Assembly: GCA_036925085.1 (NCBI GenBank) | Contig: JAUPFP010000001.1 | Coordinates: 15,600,842-15,664,841, forward strand | Reading direction: 5' to 3' | Source: Brachycybe producta | Taxonomy: Eukaryota; Arthropoda; Diplopoda; Playtdesmida; Andrognathidae | Length of the DNA: 64,000 nt | In this document: piece by piece, positions 45,442 through 55,006 of the stretch | Position numbering within the stretch: position 1 is the stretch's first letter | Layout of the letters: each line of letters begins with the position of its first letter | The notes under the pieces: model-generated | The model's input: only the letters and a program-made list of their open reading frames with translations | Told to the model about the DNA's origin: nothing | The model's database searches: none | Position numbers and translations under genes: made by a program

Positions 45442-45639
45442 CCTATCGGCCAAATTGCTCCTTGGAAACGTCATATTCGGATGAGAAGAATCGAAAAACA
45501 TTTCAGTCTCCGGACTAGTTTCTCGGAATAAGTGACTACTACTAGCGGAACCGTTGTTTCTTGCCGTTGAATTGGTTGATGTCGTTGTTGGTCTTAATCG
45601 ACGAGGATGATCTGAATTCAACTGCGACCAAAACGACAT
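45442..45639 (-). CDS. BAG3/Starvin-type co-chaperone, exon 1
   Basis: Starts at ATG 45639 with MSFWSQLNSDHPRR and ends SNLADR at an AGG|GTAGGT donor, phase 0, matching the phase of exon 2 across a 1573-bp intron. 66 residues, Ser/Thr/Asn-rich. The ATG is the first in frame; reading on past the donor gives a short unrelated tail and a stop, which supports splicing. The neighbouring upstream sequence carries a heat-shock-type element. Confidence 0.85.
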
Positions 45640-45675
45640 CTTTTTAACCTTCGATTATTTTATTGTAGATTAATG

Positions 45676-45702
45676 TAGAAATTTCTAGTAGATTCTACAA
45701 GC
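45676..45702 (-). promoter_or_regulatory. Heat-shock element upstream of the BAG gene
   Basis: Five contiguous 5-bp units in alternating orientation read GAA, TTC, GTA, TTC, CAA (45678-45680, 45683-45685, 45688-45690, 45693-45695, 45698-45700). Three are perfect, with correct spacing for trimeric HSF. A second partial set (TTC, GCA, TTC) is at 45732-45744. The array lies 37-63 bp upstream of the ATG. BAG3 and Starvin are heat-inducible HSF targets in known animals, so the site is expected functionally. Confidence 0.65.
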
Positions 45703-45900
45703 CACTGGAAAAATCGTCGATAGTTTTTGCTTTCTAGCAAGTTCTAACGGCCAATCATAAGTTCCGTATGAAAAGTACCACATTTACAAACGACCAATAA
45801 GATAACACGAAACATCCCTGAATCTATATATAGGCATTCTAATTTCTAAATATGAAAACGCATCGATTTGTAACCAAGGATACTAGAAAACAGGATGAAG

Positions 45901-45908
45901 TGACGTCA
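45901..45908. promoter_or_regulatory. CRE palindrome TGACGTCA
   Basis: A full CREB/ATF-type palindrome 262 bp upstream of the BAG ATG. CCAAT words (45752, 45785) and TATATATAGG (45829) lie between the two. It may belong to the BAG promoter; no divergent first exon was identified. Confidence 0.4.
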
Positions 45909-46184
45909 CAATGAATAAGACGAGGGAGTTAAACACTAGTGGATGGCGACTAGAATTACTATTTGCTTTTCATCAGCACAGCCTCCTGTAATACAGGCTG
46001 ACCCGCTTACAAAATACTTGAAAATAAAATAGCCGCTGTTTCTATATTTTTTCCACTTGGTGGCGCTGGCTATCAATGATGGAAAGTACCATAGCCTATA
46101 ATCAGGATAAACGATTTTTAAGAATATTAGAAACCAATTCTTAATTAAAACAGTTTATTCATTTTAAAATTTATATCAAGAAGT

Positions 46185-46220
46185 GGCCGATGTTTCGACT
46201 GTAATTACAATCATCTTCAG
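46185..46220 (-). ncRNA. Hammerhead-like ribozyme core
   Basis: The minus strand reads CTGAAGA, a self-complementary stem-II block (GATTGTAATTACAGTC), then CGAAACATCGGCC. CUGANGA and GAAA are the two invariant hammerhead strands. Such minimal hammerheads are known in the terminal repeats of Penelope-like elements, and a Penelope-like RT fragment lies 0.6 kb away on the same strand. The cleavage site and stems I and III are not clearly resolved. Confidence 0.5.
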
Positions 46221-46269
46221 AATAATTAAAAATATTCTTTTTGTACTAAACTTTTTGATTAAAAAATGG

Positions 46270-46790
46270 GTAAATTAAATGAATATTAATATATTAATAA
46301 TAATAATTTATTAGGGTTTTACAGGTTGTACATTACAGCAACACTTACATATAACTCTGGTCAATATAAAAGACAAAATAAAATAATAAACACAAATACA
46401 TAGGGATATACAAGGAGGTGAAAATAATCATTTCATTATGGATTCATTTTTTTTTAATTTCCTCTTGCAGCCCGTCCACACAACCAACAAGCTAGATCCA
46501 ATGTCTTAATGTTAGCATAAAAGCGAGCAGATGAGAGTCCACTACATATTGTGGGAGTGAATTCCAGATAGGGATGACCCTATTAAAAAAACAGTTTTGT
46601 TTACAATTGATGCAAGCAACAGGTGACATACAGTAATACGCTTCGAGTGAGACCTAGTGATTGTTGGAGAAAATATTAGAAAAGACTCCCACTCCGAGGG
46701 AAAAAAGACATCCTTAGCCAATATTTTGTATAACAATACTAAGTCAGTTTGGAGGCATCTGAGTTCAAGAGTATGCATTCCAATGGAATG
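46270..46790 (-). mobile_element. LINE 3'-end fragment, family C
   Basis: The minus strand encodes the C-terminal tail of a non-LTR ORF (LRCLQTDLVLLYKILAKDVF, then RSHSKRITVCHLLLASIVNKT), the pattern found after the RT in several LINE clades. It ends toward an (ATT)n-like tail near 46280. Distinct from families A and B. Confidence 0.6.
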
Positions 46791-46809
46791 GAATCATTGT
46801 ATATATGAC

Positions 46810-47470
46810 ATATTAGACATACAAATTGCACTATAGTAGCACTGTAGCGAATAGCATTTTTTATGGTTATTTATTTTGTTTTTAGGTATTGTTTTGTCTG
46901 ACTTATGTAACAAGAGATATAACATCGTTTATAATTAATTTTGTAAATTAATTCAGAATTCTTTTCTTTAGAAATTAATGTATATCTTTTGTGTGAGAAA
47001 AAATACTTTCTAATGAGTTTTTAGATTTGAAGGTAACATTCACATTAGCCTTTGAGAGTATTTCTTTGAATTTTTGGGTTAGTCACTCAATATATGGAAT
47101 GGAGAAGAAAAAATGTTTGTCTTCTTGTTTTTCTGTATTTTTATTATTGGTAGATGTTTTAATTGTTTTTTCAATAAAGGATTTGGGGTAATTGGTGTTA
47201 GTAAGAATTTGTTTTACATTCTGAAAATTAATTTTTTTTAATTTATTTGATGATGATAGTATCATGGCTCTGTCAACTAGACTCTCTATGACTGCTTTTT
47301 TTTTGGTTTGTTGGGTGATAGGAATTAAAGTTTAAATACTTACCAGACCATGTAAGTTTTTATATAAATCTACTTTAATAAAACCTTTTTTGTTATGAAT
47401 TAATTTCATGTCAAGGAAGGATATTTTGTTTGATTTCAAATGTAAATTTTATTCTGTTATGAAATGTGTA
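46810..47470 (-). mobile_element. Penelope-like element, RT fragment
   Basis: On the minus strand, ISFLDMKLIHNKKGFIKVDL and YKNLHGLV, then KKAVIESLVDRAMIL and ILTNTNYPKSFIEKTIK, then FFFSIPYIE. These match, in order, the conserved Penelope-type RT C-terminal pattern (FLDV, Y-RKPT, SLV-RA, NYP--FI, VPY). Stops interrupt it, and no GIY-YIG endonuclease was found. A further piece may lie at about 48760-48560. Confidence 0.7.
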
Positions 47471-47704
47471 TGCAATAATCAATTGTAACAGCCATATCAC
47501 TCTAAACTGATATCGTCTGCTCATCATTGAGCAGTGACGCCTCCTACAGGGAAAATATGCATAACGGCGGCCATTTTTAGTTCAATAGAGTGAATAGGAA
47601 GCTGGTCGGCGTGTTTTATAGGAGGCTATGGTTTAGTGCAGTATTTGCTATGTTCTCGTGAATGTTTTTTGTTAGGTGTATTTGGATTTATTCTTGAGAA
47701 CTTC

Positions 47705-48168
<464 letters not shown>

Positions 48169-48250
48169 TAGAATTGAAGTGTGTTATTTTGAACTAATGA
48201 GTTGCAAAGATCACATAATGAATGTAAGGGTTGTATTATACACGTAACAT

Positions 48251-48610
48251 GTGAGGGGCTGCTCCGATTCACTGTTGCCGGCCAGAATCGCAAGTAACGG
48301 GATTCAGACCAGCTACAGTACGTTGTTCCGTGTCTACACCAATACTCAGTTTCTCTCCATCCTTCTAGCTTTCACCATGTCATTATCATTTGCGGAAGCG
48401 GCCCTTGCAATATGTGCTTACATGGTGATACATCAAGAAGGGCACAAGCTTTTCTCAGCCGAGAGCACATTCGGTTTAAGCCATTTGGACACACTGGTCA
48501 TAGCCTCCTATAGAAGGCTATATGCCCTTGTATTGGTAGATGTGAGCTGGGTTTCGAAATTTCATTTTGTTATATTCGTCTTTGTAATTAGAAGACATAA
48601 CTTCCCATAA
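48251..48610 (+). other. Unassigned 119-codon open frame
   Basis: A forward frame starting MRGCSDSLLPARIASNG, with a hydrophobic stretch (FLSILLAFTMSLSFAEAALA). I recognise no family. It has no supporting splice or promoter signals and overlaps an inverted CATAGCCTCCTATA repeat, so it may be chance or an element remnant. Confidence 0.2.
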
Positions 48611-49135
48611 ACACAATTTAAACAGAAGGTCCTCAATTTGTGTAACATCTTTAAAAGTCTGGTCTTTAATAATTAAAAGCAAACTGAGCTCTTTTAAGTC
48701 TTTGACTTGTCTATTTTATAATTTTTTTAGATTTGTGATTTTGAAATATTTTAAAGCATTTAAGCAGTTGCATAAAAATAATATTGCATATTATATGGAA
48801 TGTTTATTTTGATATATAATCGTTTTAGATTTCTTTTGATATTGCTAAATAATTTTCTGCATATTTACAAATTTTGAAATGTTTTTGGAATTTTAATTCC
48901 TTCATTGCATTTTTAGAATTTGGAGTCTGTGATATTTTATTGTGTTATTCAGATTATTTTTAACCAGAGGGTTTTTTTTTATAATTTTGTTGTGATATTT
49001 CAATCAGGGGATTTTATCTTTAATTCTATTTTATAGTGTTTTTAAATATAATTAAAATTAATTATATCCTAGGGCGTGCAGAGATATACTCCTGATCTAG
49101 TTGGGGGTGTAATGATATAATTAGCGGGTGTCTCT

Positions 49136-49699
49136 TGTAACACCCTGTATTTCGCCTTTTTGCCGCTTTCCTAGGCTCTGGGTACCTGGGGATCCGAGGG
49201 ACGTACTTCCATCCCTTCCCGCCCTCTCGAAAATCCCAAAGCTTCTCAAACATATCCTGGTTCCGGAATCAGCAGATGGATACCCATCGAAGCATGGTCC
49301 CTGGGGCATGGGTTCACCTGTGAGGTGTACACAGGCCCTAGGTATAAAAGGCCGTGTTTCAATACATTCTGAGTCCATTCTTTGATATCGAGACATGAAA
49401 TAACTCATCTAATGGTCCAGTGGCGAAAGCGCGCCACAGTCTGAAACTATTCTCTGTTCTATTGCATTTCCATGATTGTGTGCAATAAAATAGTAACAAC
49501 GTCAATCTGCATTCGTCTCGCCTGTCTTAACCATTCCTTTCAGCAACAGCTACGATACCATGGGATATGATAGAGAACGACCCCGGCACCGATTGGACTC
49601 AGGTAGTATATTCTAAACTCTTGAAGTGAAAAGCGGTATCCACTCTAACTAAGAGAGTCTACAACCTGAGCCCCGTAACAAGAGCTCTACATTGTTACA
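49136..49699 (+). mobile_element. Solo LTR (TGTAACACCC family)
   Basis: Starts TGTAACACCCTG and ends CTCTACATTGTTACA, with a perfect 4-bp duplication, CTCT (49132-49135 and 49700-49703). Contains a TATA box (GGTATAAAAGGCC, near 49339) and a poly(A) signal (CAATAAAATAG, near 49483). Related to 24521-25195. No internal region. Confidence 0.85.
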
Positions 49700-49703
49700 C
49701 TCT

Positions 49704-50317
49704 CCTTATGCTTGGGGGTTACCAGGAGGTCATCAAGACAACACCTTTCTTCCCGCCAGGATAAGAGAATGGCCATGCGACCTATATCGTCGATTCAAGC
49801 AGGAAATATCCTAGTTGAATTAATGATGTGGAACCCTTGACCAAAAGAGAATTTGTGAAGCAAAACAAAAGTGAATTTCTATGTTTAGGTATTTAAAGAA
49901 TTTATTTGAAATTTATTTTATTGTACTGTATATTTTTATATAAATAGTGAAGCGATAGCGGATTGAAGACAGTTCATTCTTAGTCAGATAGATTGACCAT
50001 CTCAAACCAGCGAGTCAAAGCTACTCGCTGCAGAAATAAATGAATTTATATTGTAAATGAAGTGTGTGGACTCTTGGGGTGGGACTTTGATTTTCAGCCA
50101 CCACCAACCCCATGCGATCTAAACGAACGATATTGGACGTTGGCCACCTGTATGTTTGAACATCAACTTTGCTTTCTACCTCTGGACTCCTGAGGTACAG
50201 ACCCTAGTGTCCCTGATAGGAAATAAGCAAAAGGCTCGGGTGTCAACACTACTTAGACACATTCACATGCCAACCCAGGGTGTTCCTGTGAGTCGTGGGG
50301 ATGGGGATGTGTTACAT
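49704..50317 (+). mobile_element. Probable LTR abutting the previous one
   Basis: Ends GGGGATGTGTTACA; contains TATATAAATAG (near 49937) and GAAATAAATGAA (near 50033) in LTR-like order. The start is not clear and no target duplication was found. Confidence 0.4.
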
Positions 50318-50438
50318 TAATGCAAATTTTAATTTTGGAACTTTTTTGGATTCCTGTCATTCTTTTATACTCTAATTTGTTTAATCATTTTGTCTGTTTT
50401 AAACTGCTGTACCAAACAAATAATTTTATGTTTGTCAG

Positions 50439-50550
50439 GTTAACTGAAAGGGCAAATCCATATTTTATGTTGCAAGTGAGAAAAGGACGAGTAACAAGGG
50501 GATTCCTCTCCCTTTTGGTTGGCACGTTGGACAATGTTTTGGATACAAAG
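50439..50550 (+). CDS. TBC1D9-like exon a
   Basis: Acceptor TTTGTCAG. The first G completes a split codon (Trp in relatives), followed by LTERANPYFMLQVRKG and LLVGTLDNVLDTK. Donor AAG|GTTTGT, phase 0. Confidence 0.9.
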
Positions 50551-50749
50551 GTTTGTGTCATCTAATCTTGTCGTTCCGCTCAGTTAAACGGGCACTTTCC
50601 TTAATTTATATTTACTGTTTTTATCTATTATTGTATCATGGAAACGTGAACGCCCTTTGAGTTTTATGTGGTGGCAGTTTCCTGCATAACTTGCCATTTC
50701 ACTCATACTACACCGAAATACACTAAATTGTATGAAAAGAGAGGACAAA

Positions 50750-50930
50750 AAACGTTTTCGAAAAAATGTCTCTTTAGGGCAAATGCCCCAATAGGGCAAA
50801 TGGTTTTAGTTTCAAACAACCTTTTGTAGCAAATTGTTTTACTTGGGCAAATGTCCCTTTAGGCCTAGGGCAAGTGGATTTATGGCAAATGTCTTTTTAG
50901 GGCAAATTGTTTTATGGCAATGCAACATAT
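50750..50930 (+). repeat. Degenerate GGGCAAATG repeat
   Basis: At least six imperfect copies of GGGCAAATG(T)CCC/TTTT-type units with irregular spacing in a TBC1D9 intron. Confidence 0.7.
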
Positions 50931-51199
50931 ATTTATATATCTATGTTATGTGTTCATAAAAATAAAAGTTGTATGCATAATTCATGATTCAAGCAAGAAG
51001 AACGGGGTGGCATGTGTACCTTCATATTTTGCCACGGGCAACGCCAGGCATCTCTGCTAGTAATATTCTAAATTTATTATAAATTTCGACTTTAGAGTTT
51101 TTTTAAAAATTAAATGTCTATAAACCATTAAGAAGTTTTTATCTATTTTGAGTTATGACAAATTACTACATGGAAGGAAAGCCAATTAAATTATTAAAT

Positions 51200-51875
51200 A
51201 ACTAGTGGGGTAACCCGTCATAAATGACGGGAGCAAAATTCACAGGCAATTGTGCCCAGCATTAGAATTTCTTTTCCTCCGCCCTTTTATGACGTCAGAC
51301 CAAGTAACAAACCAATTAGAAATTGATGGGCGGAGAAAAATGCTGGGCACAGTTGCCCGTGATAAATTCGAGTTTAATTTTGCTACTATTATCCCCTCCC
51401 CTTTTTATATTTGAAAGAGAAAATGAGCTTTTCATTTTCTCTGGTGTGAGCATGCGCGTCGTTTGTGTTCCTTTTTTACTCCTTTCATTTCATTTTCAGT
51501 CACCCCCGCCACCTTTGTTCCCCCCTCCACTTTCAATTTCAGTCACCCCGCCCCCTTTTTTCCCCCCTCCCCCTTTTTTCCCCCCTCCACTTTCAAGTTC
51601 AGTCACCCCGCCCCCTTTTTTCCCCCCTCCACGTTTTTCTCTCCCCCCTTCTACACTTTCCAACCTTTTCGCCTCTCCTCATGGGGTTCTTGGATGGGAA
51701 TAGTGCAACATATAGTTGACCTTGACAAAAAAAAACCTGTTCATTTATTCATTTAAATTTATATAAATTCCGACGTGCTTCAAGATTTTGTTACATCCAC
51801 ACACACTCATACATACACACACACCCACACCCACACACAGACCTGGCTTAATATATATATATAATTATATAATTA
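51200..51875 (+). repeat. Composite repeat, copy A6 (long form)
   Basis: The TAACTAGTGGGGTAACCCGT start, the foldback MITE (51242-51360, shortened in the middle), the C/T-rich core with a local tandem duplication of about 60 bp (51526-51645), the CATGGGGTTCTTGGATGG block and the CACACAGACCTGG end before (AT)n. It ends 65 bp before a TBC1D9 exon. Confidence 0.85.
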
Positions 51876-51939
51876 TTATATATCTCATATATACTCTGAA
51901 GCTCGCATGTATGTTAAATGTTTCTTATTGTCCTTACAG

Positions 51940-51991
51940 CCGCCAACATTTCGGATTCTGCACCGAACAGCCTCATCAGATATTTGTTACA
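51940..51991 (+). CDS. TBC1D9-like exon b
   Basis: Acceptor CCTTACAG. Encodes PPTFRILHRTASSDICY plus one base (human RVAPYRILHQT..). Donor A|GTAAAT, phase 1. The next intron is 62 nt. Confidence 0.88.
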
Positions 51992-52053
51992 GTAAATAGT
52001 TTTTTTATTGTGAAAGTTAGATAAAATGTTTAAATTATTTCTTCTTGTTTTAG

Positions 52054-52131
52054 TTATTGCTTGTGCTGTGAGTTTGAAAGAGATTGAAAAGAATTGGATT
52101 TGGCTTCAAGATAACTTAATTGAAACTCTTA
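52054..52131 (+). CDS. TBC1D9-like exon c
   Basis: Acceptor TTGTTTTAG. Continues in phase to IIACAVSLKEIEKNWIWL and QDNLIETL (human [25 protein letters not shown]). Donor A|GTAAGT, phase 1. Confidence 0.9.
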
Positions 52132-52561
52132 GTAAGTGTCGTTTCTTTATTTTTAAAGTATATGGCACAAGTAAGTTATTATTAATGTAACTGTCTAGCA
52201 TAGCTTGCTCAGAAGCTTCATAAGATATACAATTTGATTCTATGAAAAATAATATGGAAACGTATTTATTAACGCTTGCTTGAAGGGTTGAGTGACCTTC
52301 TTAATTTAATTTACAATTTTAATCATTGCATTGGTCATAACACCCTCGATTGCCAGCTGTGTTTCATGACTTGAAAGCAGTTGGGCACACATTTGATAAA
52401 AACGTAAAAATTCATTGATTTTCTGTTTTGAAATTATAATTTGTAAAACGGCTTGTTAGACAGAAAAAGCAGTACTTTACATTAAAAAATTTAAACTTAA
52501 TTATATTGTATATTATATGTTATGCCTGGACTGCTGCCAGACATATTTGTTTCTTTTGTAG

Positions 52562-53411
52562 TGTGACGCTCCACACTCTTGTCAAAGTTCGGTGACCTGC
52601 CTGGTGATCCCGGTCTGCTTCTGGATCAGGATGTGTGTCTCTGAGCTGCACCTCCAGCTCTAGGGGTGGGAGCTGGGCTTCTGGGCATGTATGTCTTTGC
52701 CGTTACTGTCCTTTTACGGGTTTCCTATTCCCACGTTTTAAAGGGTCAGTGATGATGAATACCTTCCAGAGGTATCTCCAATGAAAGACACACGGTTGAT
52801 TAAATAACTCTTTTATTTAATCACGACACACTTTGTTTACAATGATTACATACAAATAACCGACTTCACAGTTGTTTCTTGACTCGATTGAGAGAGGAGA
52901 AACCAACTTACTCTAGAGTATTCTATGCTCAGAATATCTTTTGAGTTCCAAAGACTACTTCGGAGGCTTAGAACTTCTTAACATACACTACCGTTGAGGA
53001 GGAAAAACTCTTTTTCTGCACTTTCTGCTTTCTGTCCTCTCGAGGGTACCTCGCGTGCCTGTTTTGTTCTACTGCCCGTGGGAGGGGCCGCTAGTGACCA
53101 GGGGTCGCCCACAGGTCAAACTAACCAATGGCGATCTCTGATCCCAAAATATCTCCTTATTTGGAACCCGTTTTTCAGAATTATCTAAATGTTTTCGGGA
53201 ACTCCGCCTTGATTTATCTCGTGTCACCAGCCCAGAGGAAAATGATATTTCTTCCATGTAATTACTTACATATGTCGCAGGCGGTGAAACCCTTTTTTGC
53301 GACACCTGTTTAGGGCCATCTGGGGCACCAGGGGGGCCAAACTTGAGGTGGTGCGGTAAGCGATACCTTTCACGCATGTGTACGCTTGACGCATGTGTGG
53401 GTGGTATCACA
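52562..53411 (-). mobile_element. Solo LTR, reverse orientation
   Basis: Termini TGTGACGCTCC and GGTATCACA. The minus strand carries AATAAA (near 52810) in the expected R region. It resembles in layout the TGTAACGAACC LTRs, but no clear target duplication was found. No coding remnants. Confidence 0.55.
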
Positions 53412-53577
53412 ATTACATTTTACATGCACAGCATAAACAGTAGGATACACTTAAAGGTTTAAGAAACGCGTATTTTCATTGTTTATTAACGAAGAGCCCA
53501 TGATGCCCCGAGAGCCTTGGGATGTGTATGTAAATGTAATTTGTATTTAAATTTTTAATGTAAAGTACTAACCCTGG

Positions 53578-53826
53578 TGGAGAGAGAGAGAGAGAGAGCG
53601 AGAGAGCGAGCGAGCGAGAGAGAGAGAGCGAGCGAGCGAGAGAGAGAGAGCAAGAGAGAGAGAGCTAGAGAGAGAGAGAGAGCTAGAGAGAGAGAGAGAG
53701 AGAGCTAGAGAAATGAAGAGCGGGAGAGGGAGAGGGAGAGGGAGAGGGAGAGCGGGAGAGGGAGAGAGAGCGAGCGAGAGGGAGAGGGAGGGAGAGAGAG
53801 CGAGGGAGGGAGGGAGAGCGAGCGAG

Positions 53827-53878
<52 letters not shown>

Positions 53879-54073
53879 AGAGAGAGAGCTAGAGAGAGAG
53901 AGAGCTAGAGAGAGCTAGAGAGAGAGAGAGCTAGAGAAATGAAGAGCGGGAGAGGGAGAGGGAGAGGGAGAGCGGGAGAGGGAGAGAGAGCGAGCGAGAG
54001 GGAGAGGGAGGGAGAGAGAGCGAGGGAGGGAGGGAGAGCGAGCGAGCGAGAGCGAGAGAGAGAGAGAGAGAGC

Positions 54074-54135
<62 letters not shown>

Positions 54136-54160
54136 CAGAGAGAGAGAGAGCGAGATTTGA
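53578..54160. repeat. (GA)n purine tract with internal higher-order duplication
   Basis: About 580 bp of GA/GGGAGA/GCGA units. A complex block starting GCTAGAGAAATGAAGAGCGG at 53704 recurs at 53930, a 226-bp period. It ends 55 bp before a TBC1D9 exon. Confidence 0.95.
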
Positions 54161-54214
54161 GACAGAGACTCCTAAGTGTTTTTGTTAGTTATTGTTTTTT
54201 TTTTACAATTGCAG

Positions 54215-54310
54215 GCTGTTTTGAATCTGAGGAAGAAACTACAGAGTTTGTAAAATGTAAAATTGAGAGCCTCGTTGCTAATTTGTTGCCACCACAGGTT
54301 GGACCTGAAG
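54215..54310 (+). CDS. TBC1D9-like exon d
   Basis: Acceptor ATTGCAG. Encodes (S)CFESEEETTEFVKCKIE then SLVANLLPPQVGPE (human IFDSEEDITTFVKGKV). Two donors are possible: AAG|GCAAGT at 54310 (GC type, phase 1, matching an acceptor before 60635) or CAG|GTTGGA at 54297 (phase 0, needing an acceptor before 60637). The GC site has the better consensus. Confidence 0.82.
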
Positions 54311-54408
54311 GCAAGTCATTGCTTTATCTAACGTTTTTGCAGAGTATCCCCAAACGTAAACAATGTAAAGTTGAAGCAGCATTTATGCCTCCAACTATTT
54401 ATTGCTAG

Positions 54409-55006
54409 CCAACAAATGTTGGCACTTTTAAAAACCTAATGATTATGGCTAATTATTAAAATCCCTATTTTCACAAAACATGGATTTTACATGTAAATAC
54501 CCCACTGTTTAATTAAAAAAACAATAAAGAACTCTCCCAATTTTGTCCCTTGTGTCTTGAATATTATTATTACTTAAGCATTTTACATTGCAAAAATTTT
54601 GCGGTAAAAGCTGTATTACTGGACTGAAGGAAAACAAAAATTACAACCTGACAATGAAACTATTCTGCTGCTTGACCTGTGTGTGTAAATGTCTCAAACG
54701 ATTACGAGAGTTTTTAGCTTTGTTTCTTGTTATAAGAGGACAGTGTTTCATCCACTGTACTTGTGGAAAATCACATTTCTTCCACTGGTATCTATTTGCT
54801 TGCTTGCATGTTGTATCTATTTGTTTGAGTGAACTATGTTAATTTTTTCCATGGCTCAAAGAGCCAGCACACTTGGCACTAAAGCTAGAGTTTCCTCAGA
54901 TAGCCATACCATAATATAGCTGCCGTAATATAGCGATAAATCACGTCATGTTGCATGTGAAGAACAATAATATGGCTGTTGTGGCGGTGAATACTGGTAG
55001 AGCAGA
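54409..55006. other. Intron sequence, no feature recognised
   Basis: TBC1D9 intron, AT-rich. AATAAAGAACTC at about 54522 is a chance or cryptic poly(A) signal. No coding similarity seen. Confidence 0.5.

Noticed and set aside
49858-49875. ATGTGGAACCC at about 49826 as the missing first TBC1D9 exon (family start MW..PEE)
   Set aside because: A stop follows after three codons, and it lies in LTR-like sequence.
52940-53410. Open frames in both directions at 53000-53400
   Set aside because: They fall in a solo LTR, with no recognisable protein similarity.
53939-54160. Arg/Glu-rich open frame
   Set aside because: Translation of the (GA)n purine tract; it overlaps an intron of the TBC1D9-like gene.
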